Shown here: piece by piece, positions 31,481-45,987 of the stretch | How the letters are laid out: every line of letters starts with the position of its first letter | Position numbering within the stretch: the first letter of the stretch is position 1 | NCBI GenBank assembly: GCA_009746045.1 | Contig: RPFO01000389.1 | Location: 27,501 to 91,500, forward strand | Direction: 5' to 3' | DNA length: 64,000 nt | From: Mesostigma viride | Taxonomy: Eukaryota; Streptophyta; Mesostigmatophyceae; Mesostigmatales; Mesostigmataceae | Notes under the pieces: model-generated | Seen by the model: only the letters and a program-made list of their open reading frames with translations | Told to the model about the DNA's origin: nothing | Database searches by the model: none | Program-made: the position numbers and the translations under genes

Positions 31481-32385
31481 AATGCCAGGTATACATGGTT
31501 GTCTCCTTGATATTTCAGGTTCTTCTTTTCGGGGTTTAATTTCCCTATGTTGCATACCGTTCTCGCCTCTAATATTCTCAATGAATGCATATATCGCTTC
31601 CACTCCGGGCGACCAACTTTAGTGTAAATTGTCCTACGGTATAACCGGTTGTGATGTGGATGAATTGATTAATGTCGCGCTCATGGCTCCCTGCCTTACC
31701 AAAGAAATATAAATGCTTCCGTAACGCTCAATAAATGTCACAACTAAACCTAATGCACATGCAATGATATACGCATACGTAATTTACATGTACCTCCGTC
31801 TGAACATCGCACAGTGAACAAAGTTTATTCACTGTGCAAGACGTGTTCGCTGTGTCACCCCAACGGTTACAAATGCTTACGGCCTCAGTCGCACATCTCC
31901 GTAGCGCAATGGGAAGGGCAAATGTCTCCAGAATCTCCGATTGGCCGGGAACTAGCGTACGATTTTCACAGATTTTCACTCCAGTTGGTCCCCTCTACTG
32001 GAATATTTGCTCGCGTTCAGTGGGCCCTAAATGTGCACACGTTCCATAGACGGTTGTAGTAGAGTAGGTGACGTGTCCGGCCGGAGACCGGCCACAAACG
32101 CCGGAGAGGCACAATATTGGTAACTACCCGGGGGCCCGGGGGCGAAGCCCCGTTCTTGTACTAAATAATTATGAGGCTGGGCGCCGGCCAGCTGCAAACG
32201 ATAAATAAAACAAAAGAATTTTAATTAACTAATTCCCGAGTGTACTGTAGTTTTTGAAGCTACCAAACAAATAAAGAAAGTGTAAATAAATTGTTTGACT
32301 GCCAAGAGCGCTTCTTTTGCGGTAAAATACAAAGAAATATGAAATCTCTGGCTGAAAAATGTGCTTTTACTAGCCGTAAGAGCAG
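31481..32385. other. spacer without recognisable gene
   Basis: AT-rich. A GC-rich hairpin CGGGGGCGAAGCCCCG at about 32132-32149 is followed by TTCTTGT, echoing 27597 and 29421. No gene. Confidence 0.4.
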
Positions 32386-32578
32386 ATCCATTTCTGGCCT
32401 TGCCTTGCTTTGCATGCATCACCACAAAACATCAAATTTATTACAATATGTGTGCTAGCTCTATACGGTGGAATAACACAGACATGTCTACCAGATGGCA
32501 ACACGGCCATCTGTATGCTAGGGTGAGCACACTATGTGAATGTGCAGGGCCAGCCCACAGCAGCTGTGCCCCTGCTCT
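32386..32578 (-). repeat. split direct repeat B2 (3' terminus)
   Basis: 193 bp from ATCCATTTCTGGCC to CCCCTGCTCT (plus-strand view), nearly identical to B1 at 32814-33006 (e.g. ACACGGCC against GCGGCC). It forms the outer 3' end of the element. Confidence 0.88.
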
Positions 32579-32605
32579 CCCCCTTTTGCCAGGGGGGGGG
32601 GTGGG

Positions 32606-32813
32606 AGGCAAAAGAAACAACCTGCTTTACTAGAATGGAAGCCCACCTTTTATAGCAACCACCTCTCCAGCCAACCCCTACCTGGGTGGCTGGGGTACGG
32701 GTGCCAGCACAAAAAAATATTTTTTCAAAAATTATTTTTTCTTTTGGTGCTATACGGCTTTGCATTCTCCGCTCAGCAGGTTAGTTATAGATAAAATGAG
32801 CATAGCTCACCAA
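32606..32813 (-). repeat. split direct repeat A2 (internal)
   Basis: About 208 bp from AGGCAAAAGAAACAACC to AGCTCACCAA (plus-strand view), the internal copy of A1 at 39221-39433. It abuts B1 with no gap; 27 bp separate it from B2. Confidence 0.88.
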
Positions 32814-33006
32814 ATCCATTTCTGGCCTTGCCTTGCTTTGCATGCATCACCACAAAACATCAAATTTATTACAATATGTGTGCTAGCTCTATACGGTGGA
32901 ATAACACAGACATGTCTACCAGATGGCAACGCGGCCATCTGTATGCTAGGGTGAGCACACTATGTGAATGTGCGGGGCCAGCCCACAGCAGCTGTGCCCC
33001 TGCTCT
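32814..33006 (-). repeat. split direct repeat B1 (internal)
   Basis: 193 bp, direct copy of B2. It joins A2 at CACCAA|ATCC, the junction that would form when the ends of a circular copy meet. Confidence 0.88.
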
Positions 33007-33127
33007 ACCCACATCTCCTTACATGGCTAACAGCCGAAAATACGTAGGACATGCAAAAAAGAAAACTTAAACTACCTAGCTATGGGGGTACTTTGTCCCA
33101 ACCCAGGTTCACCCTCGGGTCAGTTAA

Positions 33128-34845
33128 CTCGTCGTCTGTCCCAACTCAGTCCTAATAATAGGACTGAGTTGACCTTTTTCAACCGTGTGTAGTGACTAGG
33201 TGGGGGGTCCATTAAAGATGCTTAGATGTGGGTCTATGGAGTATTTGATGTCCTCTTGCTGGCAAAAATACTACATCAGTGAAAACTTGACCCAAACTCC
33301 TAAAAATTACATGGATGTATGGCACCGTCGGCGAATTTGCATTTTTGTGTGGAAGCATGAGTGGCAAAAATTGAATAAATTCCATATTCATGTTAAAAAA
33401 ATACAGGCATGTAAACAATATAGTTCTTGACCTGTGGCAAAAAACTGGACTCAATTTGGCCACTGGCACTGCCTGAAACACGCCAAATACTGCCAGTCCT
33501 ATACATAGGACTGGGCCATGCTAGCAATTTGCAAGCATGTAAGTGCGGTCATACTTCATAGTAGCGTGGCCACAAACCATGTCAATCAGCCCATTTCCCT
33601 TCAGGCATAATAGGAAAACATACTTGCATCATCATAATGCAGTTATATTGTACCTTAGTATGTGTGAAAGCCTATGCATACATGTAGGGAATGCGTATGG
33701 ATACGTAGCTACAAAGGGATGTATTATAAGTAATAACCACCGATATAATGGGTAGGTTAGTCACATTTAATTGTTCTTTACAAGAATGGACATGGATAAA
33801 ACTGTATTACCTTGCCATGACATGGCCAACATACCTGCTGGCACATGATCACAGTGGTTTATCACCAAGATTTTTCACTCACCCGTATAAGCTTGACAGT
33901 ACCCTTGACGCAGCCCATGACCACACAATCATGCAGTATGAACATAGCAAGAGAATAACTAACATCTATGAAAGTGTTTTAACCCATTCAGCACCTAAAA
34001 CCTTGTACAGCCATGCTACGGTAAGGCAAATGCCTGGTAAGATCATCTAAAAAGATGGTTTTAGAGAGGGGCAGGCAACGGTCAAGAAAGAGCAGCAAGA
34101 CTCAAAACTGACAGCGCATCGCAAGCTTAAACTCATGTAAGAATACCAAGAAACGATGAAGCAGCGATATTCCAGCTTTACCTGGCACGGCTGGCGTTAC
34201 CTTGGCCCAGGCGGTGCCTGCAAAAGTGGCACTTTGCGGCACACAAACCATGACGTGACAGAGTGGTCGAAATCATCAAATCTTTACTGCCACTAGACTT
34301 AATCTACGACAATACATGATAAAAGGTATAAAGAAACCTATAAACCCTTCGATTTGATCCGGGAATCAATTGTAGTAATCCATTCCGTCGACCTGCCTAA
34401 TCGCAGATTTTTCCAGCAAGAACAGTGCCGACACCCAGTAAATCGCATCCCCGCGAGGCTAAAATTCACTTGTATCATCTTTAGGACATAAAAAATCTAT
34501 TTCCTGGGTTTGGCCCGCAAAATCGTCCGAAAACGTAAACTGCATGCATGGGCGCAAGCCGCCATGGCTAGGTCGTGCATTTCCGGAACTCACGTTTTGC
34601 GTGAAAATGTACCCTTACCACCTGTACTTTCACCGTACGGTTAGCCGCCCAAACCAAATCCAAAAAAATCCCAAAAATATGTCCAAGAAAGATCTTTTCA
34701 AGTAGTATTTGAATAAATTTTGAGAAAAATTTTCTGCCAAATATTCCGACTGGGGCGAATTTTCTACAAAACCTCAAAATTAGGTCCTAAAATTAGGACT
34801 GAGTTGAACTCAGTCCTAAAATTAGGACCAGAGACAGACGACGAG
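33128..34845. mobile_element. non-autonomous DNA transposon flanked by TTAA
   Basis: 1718 bp with perfect 13-bp terminal inverted repeats (CTCGTCGTCTGTC at 33128-33140; its complement at 34833-34845). TTAA is present on both sides (33124-33127 and 34846-34849), the target duplication of piggyBac-type transposons. Just inside each end is a palindrome built from AACTCAGTCCTA and TAGGACTGAGTT. No transposase is visible; the 100-codon frame at 33748-34050 has no known family. The terminal bases differ from the usual piggyBac CCC start, so the superfamily is inferred from TTAA only. Confidence 0.78.
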
Positions 34846-34927
34846 TTAAACCATTTTCCCCCTGACCTCCCACACAAGGGTGAGGTCAGTTGATAGCTAA
34901 AAGATGAGAGATAAAAACAGGAGGACG

Positions 34928-36645
34928 TCAAAACTCGACGCCACCGAAGTGGCCCCGGAAAGCCGCTGGGTCAAAACCCAGGGCCTGAGCCCAGAGGGCG
35001 GGTGGGATGTCGCGCCCCAGGAGGCTGCGGTGGAGGCCAATGTAGCGCGTGACCGAGAGGGCCGAAGCCCACCGGCCGCGCAGCTGGATGGCCTCCGGCG
35101 ACTCGCCAGCGATGGCGTCGTGCGTCGCCCCCCCATGCCGGAGGCTGTGAAAAGAAAACATCCCTGCGATGCCCATGCGGGCCTGCAGAGCCTCCGGCCC
35201 ACTGCTGCCTAGCCTGGCTGTACGTTAAGCCCCGAAAAAGGAGTGCATCTGGGGGCTGGCCAGCCGTCAGACGTCGCAGGAGCCACAAAGAAAGTGGATC
35301 CCGGACGAGGACGTGCTGGGCCGCCCCCTGCGCAGTTTTGGGGTTGCGCAGCACAAGGGCACCGACCATGGGCCCTGGCTCGAGAAGGGGGTGGCCGGGA
35401 TGAGCCACATCCCGAACCCGCAGCCCTAGCGCCTCGCTAATGCGTAAATACTGCTGGAAAGCAATAATAATCAACGCACTCAAATGCACCTGTCGACGTG
35501 AAACTAGCAACAGGGCAGTGAAATAGCAAAGGCGCCAGGGCATAGGCGGAGGGCTGACAGCCGGAACAAGCCGCTGCCAACCTGCTAGCAGGCGGTCCGC
35601 CAGTACCCAATTCCGAACAATGTCGGGGTAGTACAGGTGCAGACAGGCCTTGGCATGCTGGCATAAGGTACGCCCCCGCCCGCCTCTGGCATGGTAGACA
35701 GCAGAAATCCACTCACAGAAAATGGCTTCCGCGTCAGCTGGGTCGACAGGGCCAGGTGGCGCCCACGCCACGTAGACAGCCGCCGCACGCCGGTACGCTG
35801 GCAAGGTAGACACAGGGTTGACTGTGCCCTCCAAAAGTGCCAAGTCCCGAGGGCGTCGCGCCCCCTCAGGCCCAGGGTTGGGATGCACGTCACCACACCG
35901 GGTCAAGTCAGGAATCCAAGCGCCACGCCGACTGGCCTTGTCAGCTGGGTTGTGGTCGGTAGCCACCCAGACCCAGTGGCTCTGCATGTCGCCAGCCAGT
36001 GACAGAGCGCAGTAGCGCCGAACCAGCTGGTTGAGGCGGTAGGAAGACGACCGCCCTCTGACAAACGCCCCCACCACAGCACTGGAGTCTACGAGCCGGA
36101 CGACTCGCTTACCTCGACACGCCTTGGTCCGGCACGACCACTCGACCCCCTGTGTCGCAGCAATCGCCTCCTTGACGTTGATGTGGTTAGGCTGCCCCCG
36201 CCACCGGTAGGACAGTGCCGTACGCCAGTGGCCACTATCCAGCAGGCTGTAGTCCCCCTCCTCCATGCGCTCCAGGTCCCAGTCCTCCCCAGACGTTAAA
36301 GCTGTCGTCCGCCACCCCCGCGCTTCGCGCCGGGTCGCCAGCCGGGCACAATCGGCCCCAGGCAGGTCCCTGTAGACCACCCCACCGCCGGAGCCGCTCG
36401 CATCACTTGCGACGACCCGGTCAGAAAGGGGCCGGGCCCTGGCCGCCCTCAAAAAGGGGGCCAGGTCGATCGCCGCCTGAAGCTCCTGGCGGGCCCCCGC
36501 AGGGAGGCGCCAGCGGCGCCCAGGCAGGGAGGCATTCATGGCTGCTAGCAGCCGGTACGTCTCAGACCACACCGAAAGCATGGGGCGGCACAGCAGATGC
36601 ATCCACACCCACTTCCCAAGCACAGAACTAAGTTCGCGGTAGTAT
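34928..36645 (-). pseudogene. RNase H and tyrosine recombinase of the PAT-type element, with 2A-like motif
   Basis: The frame from 36623 reads RNase H with Asp (Ala-Ser-Asp-Ala-Ser-Gly-Ser, residue 74), Glu (Val-Lys-Glu-Ala, 152), Asp (Leu-Val-Asp-Ser-Ser, 179) and Asp (Thr-Asp-His-Asn-Pro-Ala-Asp, 223-228). Next comes Gly-Asp-Val-His-Pro-Asn-Pro-Gly-Pro (residues 244-252, about 35868-35894), matching the core of 2A-like ribosome-skipping peptides. The tyrosine recombinase starts around residue 300, with the first catalytic Arg in Tyr-Leu-Arg-Ile-Ser-Glu (394). A frameshift near 35180-35230 moves the rest to the frame from 35176: His-Ser-Leu-Arg-His-Gly-Gly, Gly-Arg-Trp, and the nucleophile in Thr-Arg-Tyr-Ile. 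It stops at 34928. The recombinase would insert circular cDNA. Confidence 0.88.
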
Positions 36646-36658
36646 GTAAACCCGCGAT

Positions 36659-37901
36659 CTAAGATTCTATGAGTAGCGCGATAACTGCCACCACACGCTC
36701 AGGAACAGGCACCACGTCACCATCTCTTTGGTGAATGACACCCACCGCCTGCACACCAGTCTGCTCTGCTGTCGCCCGTACCACCTTGTCAGACTTCTGC
36801 ACCAGCCCAACAGCGGCGTAGGCAGCCTGAACACGATCTAGCTGCTGATTCACCCCATCCACCGACGCACAGTGGGTGAAATGGAGGTCATCGATCGTCA
36901 CAGCATGCATACCTTCCAGATCCTGCCGAGATTCGAAGCACGGCGAGGGCGCAGCAGGGTCCTCCTCCAGCCTCAGCCGGACGGTCTCCCCCGCCTCGTT
37001 GGCCTCCGCCACCAGGATCAGCGCGGACATGTTGATGCTCAGACAGCCCACGACTAGCCTCCAACGGCGGCTTGGGGCCACAGCGGTACAACACAGACTG
37101 ATGCACACACTGGGCCACGGCGACGGCCAGCTTGTTGCCCATTGGCCAGCACAACATCCACGGCCACACCTTCCGACGAGCCCCACTCAGGCCCACCAGA
37201 TCCGACCACACCGGCATCCACGCACAGTACCGCCGCATCCAAACTGGCAGGCGGAGTCTGTTGTAGTACGAATCCAAATCTGATACGCCCCCAAAAACAT
37301 CTTCCCCAGCGCGCGTGGGCAAATCGCAAATCACGCCAAGGTGTGGTAAAAAAGCGGGCATAGGATCTGGTAGTGGCATGTTGCCACGCCGGTTGTCCAC
37401 AATCAGCCGTATACGGCCGTCGGGCTTTCCGACCCCAAAAGTACCGTTCACCATAGGCGGCTCCTCCTCAAAAAATCCACCCAAAATCCCCCTCTCCACA
37501 CACACCGTGCAAACCCGCGCGAACTCCTCCATGCTACACCCCCGCGAGATCCGCATCGACTTCTGCAAGATCCGCTCTGCTGGGCTCAGCGTCCGTACCA
37601 TCCTACTCTCATCATTCAAAATTGCTCCCCAAGAGGGGGGTAGTAAGTTCAGCACATCCACTTGGCCACCTTCCCCCGGACCAGGCAAGGCCAAGCGTGC
37701 GGCCACTAACGGTTCGTAAGGGGCTCCTTCAGCATATTCACCCCCATCCACTACAGATCCTGCCATTGCCGCTACGGAACCACCGTTCCGGCGGACAAAG
37801 GACCTGCAAGCATCATCGATCCCATCTAGGGCCGCCTGCTGCAGAGGCCCGGGCACACGGGCTGAATCTACAGCAGGCGGGTCTCGCCCCCCCCCCCCCA
37901 T
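36659..37901 (-). pseudogene. reverse transcriptase of the PAT-type element
   Basis: The frame from 37901 carries Gly-Arg-Ile-Arg-Leu-Ile-Val-Asp-Asn-Arg-Arg (about 37420-37388), Ser-Asp-Leu-Asp-Ser-Tyr-Tyr-Asn-Arg-Leu (37290-37260) and Pro-Met-Gly-Asn-Lys-Leu (37145-37130), matching DIRS-order RT motifs. A frameshift near 37060-37080 leads to the frame holding the catalytic Thr-Ile-Asp-Asp-Leu-His-Phe at about 36881-36898. That frame stops at 36661, just before the RNase H frame. The start of the natural ORF is uncertain. Confidence 0.85.
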
Positions 37902-38046
37902 CCAGTTTAACGCCCTAACCGTCTGACAGGCTAGTGTGCGAGAGCCCGACTCATCCTATCGCGCCTACGGCCTGAGCGTACCTGCTGCCACCAGTCACGA
38001 GGTGGCAGGGGTGCTGGAAGAGGTAGTGGAAGAAGGCACCGCTCCC

Positions 38047-39150
38047 TCACTTGTTGTTGTTGGACGGGCCGCCCTGCCCCTTCTTGCCGGGACCCTGCTC
38101 CAGCTTGTGCTGCAGCTTCCCCATGCTCATCGCCGCCCGCACCGCCGGAGACGCCAGCATTGCTCCACCCTCCTGGAATGGCAGCATTGCCGACGGAGTC
38201 CCCTTCCAACCCGTCGACCCCACATCCACCAGCTGGCATGCCGTGATCAGCTTTGCCAGGTACTCGGCTGCTGCCAGCTCCAGAATTACTTCGGAGCGTG
38301 GCGTGGCCCAGTAGCCAAATTCTGTCACCATCGTGTCCAGAATTCCTGCCATCTGCAGGAGCAGCATCCGCCTCTCCCCGCTGGCTGAGCTGCCGTGCAT
38401 CGTCAGCATTAACGATGCACGGATGACTTCCCCCCCACGCTCTCTGCGTAGTCCAGCATCCCCGGCAGCACCGCCTCCAGCATGTTGCTCACCAGGACCG
38501 GCACTGCATGCCCGCTCAGCGCCACCCCCTTCGTGTGCGCGCCAGCCTGCCAGCAGTCGCCGCTGCGGCTGGGCTTGCAGTTGCTGGAGTCTTTGCCTGG
38601 TCCAGCAGCTTCGACATGGCCGATATCAGGTCGCCAATATCTCCGCCAGTGCGGGCGTTGCCCGGCGGGATGGAAGCCCTCCCGCTGGCGTTGCATAGCC
38701 CGTCTCGGTCCCCAGCAGCCGACCTATGTTCCGGTCTAGGTCCGCCACATCCTGGTCGATCGCCCCAGGGGCGCCATCCTCCTCGCCAACGCCCGGTCCA
38801 CCATGCCCCGCCCCTCCGCTTCCACCTGCCGAAGGGGGAACACCCCCAGCTCTCACCCCACCTGCTGACACTGGTGGATCCGGCTCTGCAATAGCCTCCC
38901 CCAGTTGCGCTGCTAGCACATCGGCCAGGGCCTCCTCCCCATCCCAGTCGCTGACAAACCCCCTTTTCTCCAACACGTCCATGACGTTCTTGGCACGCCC
39001 CGGATTGAGCTTCTGGATCCGCTTTAGCCAATGCCCCTCCCCTAGGATCTTCTGGACCGCAGTTGCGGCCTCCTTTGGGGTGCATCCCTCCCTGGCTTCT
39101 TGCTTGAGCTTTGCTATGAAATTTCGCTCTGGGGCTGTCACTGAGGTCAT
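38047..39150 (-). pseudogene. Gag-like ORF1 of the PAT-type element
   Basis: The ATG at 39150 is 70 bp inside repeat A1. The N-terminal 80 residues are Lys/Glu/Ala-rich and helical (Lys-Glu-Ala-Ala-Thr-Ala-Val-Gln-Lys-Ile). A Gly/Pro-rich linker follows, then a helical C-terminal part in other frames, ending with Gly-Gln-Gly-Gly-Pro-Ser-Asn-Asn-Asn-Lys at 38047. At least three frame changes are needed, one at a C/G homopolymer near 38429-38436. No zinc knuckle is seen. The Gag role is inferred from position before RT. Confidence 0.6.
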
Positions 39151-39220
39151 GGTGGGTTATCATGCTTGATGTGTTATCTTGCGTTTTGTTTTTTCAGTGT
39201 TGTGGTCACGCGAGGTTCTC

Positions 39221-39433
39221 AGGCAAAAGAAACAACCTGCTTCCCTAGAATGGAAGCCCACCTTTTATAGCAACCACCTCTCCAGCCAACCCCTACCTCG
39301 GTGGCTGGGGTACAGGTGCCAGCACAAAAAAATATTTTTTCTAAAAATATTTTTTCTTTTGGTGCTATACGGCGTTGCATTCTCCGCTCAGCAGGTTAGT
39401 CATACTGTAGATAAAATGAGCATAGCTCACCAA
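39221..39433 (-). repeat. split direct repeat A1 (5' terminus)
   Basis: About 213 bp, direct copy of A2. It contains the paired AAATATTTTTTC...AAATATTTTTTC stretch near 39326-39356. It is the outer 5' end of the element. Confidence 0.88.
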
Positions 39434-39926
39434 TGCATCCGGCTGGGCTATACAAAACAAACAAAGAATTATTAAATTTCGCAGCCGGTTGAACGGTTGT
39501 TCGGTAACCAAACAAACAAACTAATAATTAATTAATTGGGCGGACACAGTAGCACTTTCAACCAATAAAACGCTAATGTCTAATTCCGAAGGGCCTTTTG
39601 GCTGAACTGAATTAAAACTACCAATGCGGGCGGTGTACCAGTACCGTATGCCACTTTAGATTACCCAAATGCTGACTTTTTCCCAGTTCAGCGCGTCCAA
39701 TTCGATACCGCCCCCGGCATTACAATTATTAATCGACAAAAGTTTGTCAATGTCGAATTTCGGGAGAGGTAGCCACATTAGCTCGTGAAACTTGAAGCTG
39801 CAGCAGCAGTAAAAAACCTTTTAAAGCAAGGATCCCGATCAGTGTCCATGTTTGTACACGCGCCAGTATTCTACGCTACGTGGTCGGTTTGAAGTCGTGA
39901 CATAACGACCGTCGGAGCAAATTAGC
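39434..39926 (+). promoter_or_regulatory. upstream region of the host gene
   Basis: 493 bp between the PAT-type element and the ATG at 39927, so it probably holds the promoter. The left half is AT-rich with AAACAAACAAA and TAATTAATTAATT runs. No TATA box or other site can be placed with confidence. Confidence 0.35.
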
Positions 39927-43833
<3,907 letters not shown>

Positions 43834-44982
43834 TGCGGGCCGCTGTCACATCCCTTCAAACAGTGATGTGAGTGGCAGTCACACCCGATGGAATGGTGGC
43901 AGAGGCTGTGGGAACAGAAATGTGGGTGGTCGTCAAACCAGTTGGACCGGATCCATGGATGGCAGTCAAACCACCCATTGATTTTTTATAGCCTGGTGGC
44001 AGGTTTAATACGTAGCTGAAGGGGGAGGGCGACGACATGGATGAGAGGGCACAAGGTGCACTGCGCCTGCCACGTTGCGCTATCTCAAGCCATCAACGCT
44101 ATCTGTCGCTATGCATACAGGAAGGGGCACAGGAGGGAGGGTATTGCAAGCCATGGAACCACCACTCCACAGTAGCTGTCTTTCTTGAAGCATCGGCAAC
44201 CTGCTCCAGGGGACGTAAGCTGGTGGACAAAACCCTACCGTGATGCGGCCATAAGCGCATCACTTAGTCGCCCATGGCTGTGTCGCCAGTACTCAAACTG
44301 TGTCGCCAGGATCCCCACCTATGTCTGCTGGGCTGGCTGGGAGACCAATGCTACTAGCATAACAACTTTGGTTCAGGCCTGGGGACTTGCCTGTCACAAC
44401 GGGTCTCCCTTGAATGAGGCGGGATATATACCACGACTGCTTCTGCGCTTTCCTGCATCGTTGCCTGGAGGTCCATGCGCTGGCAGATGCGGTCCCTTGC
44501 AAGCCAGGCGGTTGGCCATTGTGTTTTGTTTGGGTTACTGCCGTTTCATGACTGTCATTCCTCCTGCATGCCTAGTGTTGCCAACAGCTGACTGGATGGT
44601 TCAAGGGCCAGTGTATCTTGTGGCTGTGTACTGCTGGTTGTTGGCTGCCGTCGTTCAGGAGAGAGATGCTGGAATGGGTGCTACTATAGGGTGGCGAGGG
44701 ATCGGGACTTCATGCATTCACATGTTGTTATCTTTTCTCAATTGACTTCAACACAGCCCGGCTCACATGACAAGCAGTGGACACGGAGGGGATCTGTGGC
44801 AATGAGGGTCTGGGTGGTTTTTGGATGGCTGGTAGCTTGTTCTAATCTTGGAACCAGGATCTGCAAAAGATCAGCCCAGTTTTTTTTGTTTTTAGTTTAT
44901 CTTACTGCATGGTGTGAGTAGCAGCCAATTGTCCAGTGGCAGTACATCCTCCACCTGCAGGTTGTCGCCCTGATTGTATTAC
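43834..44982 (+). other. host gene 3' region; no further gene supported
   Basis: 43840-43980 contains loosely repeated GTCA-ACC and ATG-GTGG phrases. A 186-codon plus frame at 44185-44745 shows hydrophobic stretches but no family resemblance, biased composition or splice pattern, so I treat it as untranslated or intergenic. Confidence 0.35.
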
Positions 44983-45062
44983 AAACCCATAGATGCCCCT
45001 TTCTCAGGGCTATGTGTTACATATGCTCCCAACGGAGCTATGATTTTAATTAATTAATTAAT
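44983..45062 (+). mobile_element. LINE 3' tail fragment, (TTAA)n-ended
   Basis: GCTCCCAACGGAGCTATGATTTT followed by an AATT repeat. The reverse complement of 46500-46545 holds a similar CTCCCAACGGAG block before its AT-rich tail, suggesting a second LINE family end. It meets the next LINE tail to tail. Confidence 0.45.
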
Positions 45063-45516
45063 TCATCTAGGTCCTAGTTACAGGGTTGTGGGCACCGCGG
45101 CCCGAATCGCTATGAATGCCATACGCGGTCACACGCGGAGTTCCCACAGACTTGGGGGTGGTCTCCTTCACCACTACTTGCCATCTATGCTTGCGTACCA
45201 TCTGCCTCCATATTACAGACAAACCAGGAGGCTGCCCGGGTGTGAGCCCGTCACGTCTAGTGTAGCACATGTCCATGCCGAGTCTATCACGAAAAGTCCA
45301 CGGGTGGCGGCCCTGCCGCGCGCGGCCTGGGGCACGCCAGGTGAGGACATATCGCCCATGCTGGGCGGGCTTGGTGCCAGCTAGTCTATCTGATGTGTCT
45401 ACCTGATCTGTGCGGGCCAGGTGCCCGGCTAGGCCCAGGCGCCTGTGCCTAATAATGTGGGAAACATAGGGCAAATCAGCGTACAAATCCTCATTACTAA
45501 TGTGCAAACCAAAGGG
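45063..45516 (-). mobile_element. 5'-truncated RTE-like LINE, 3' end
   Basis: Reverse complement of 16855-17308 plus tail. It encodes the post-RT region from Phe-Gly-Leu-His-Ile to the stop at 45067, with scattered changes. Its left end is the AATT tail shared with 45040-45062. The right end is the 5' truncation. Confidence 0.85.
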
Positions 45517-45633
45517 CAATGGTGTAAGTAAGTAAGTACTCAGTTGCGTGTCATGCGCATGGGCATGCCACAGAGTACTATGCTAATATCATTACAAAAT
45601 AATTACACGATATTTACAAATATCGTCTGCATC
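45517..45633. other. short spacer between LINE copies
   Basis: Contains GTAAGTAAGTAAGTA near 45525. No gene. Confidence 0.35.
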
Positions 45634-45987
45634 ATGCCCCAACCAACGTAGACTTTTCGTGATAGACTCGGCATGGACATGTGCTACACTAGACGTGACG
45701 AGCTCACCCCCGGGCAGCCTCCTGGTTTGTCTGTAATATGGAGGCAGATGGTGCGCAAGGATAGATGGCAAGTAGTGATGAAGGAGACCACCCCCAAGCC
45801 TGTGGGGGCTCCGCGTGTGACCAAGTATGGCATTCATAGCGATTCGGGCCGCGGTGCCCACAACCCTGTAACTAGGACCTAGATAGCTTACACCATCCAT
45901 TCCATCCCATGTTCCCCTCCCACTGAGGACTTATGCTCACGTGACGCCGTCACGTGTTAATTAATTAATTAATGAATGCCCCAACCA
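45634..45987 (+). mobile_element. 5'-truncated RTE-like LINE with 12-bp target-site duplication
   Basis: The insertion 45646-45975 is flanked by ATGCCCCAACCA at 45634-45645 and 45976-45987. It carries the same last 65 codons and 3' UTR as 17080-17401, including the CACGTGAC inverted repeat and TTAA tail. Confidence 0.9.

Larger units (their letters stand above)
32386..39433 (-). mobile_element. PAT/Ngaro-type tyrosine-recombinase retrotransposon, complete outline
   Basis: Reading the minus strand, a terminal repeat A1 (39433-39221) is followed by a Gag-like ORF, RT/RNase H and tyrosine recombinase, then B1 (33006-32814), A2 (32813-32606) and B2 (32578-32386). A1 and A2 are about 210-bp direct copies; B1 and B2 are 193-bp direct copies. 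The B1-A2 junction recreates the A/B order expected of a circular intermediate. This split-direct-repeat layout is the signature of PAT/Ngaro-type DIRS-order elements, known from algae such as Volvox. The ORFs carry frameshifts and a 1.7 kb DNA transposon is nested at 33128-34845. It ends about 490 bp from the start codon of the host gene. Confidence 0.88.

Noticed and set aside
34897..35212. Overlapping frames on both strands at 34897-35212
   Set aside because: Shadows of the tyrosine recombinase C-terminus, which is identified by its His-x2-Arg, Gly-Arg-Trp and Tyr motifs in the frame 35176-34928.
44185..44745. 186-codon frame downstream of the host gene
   Set aside because: Cys/Trp-rich random-looking translation, no conserved motif, no splice support; probably 3' UTR or intergenic.
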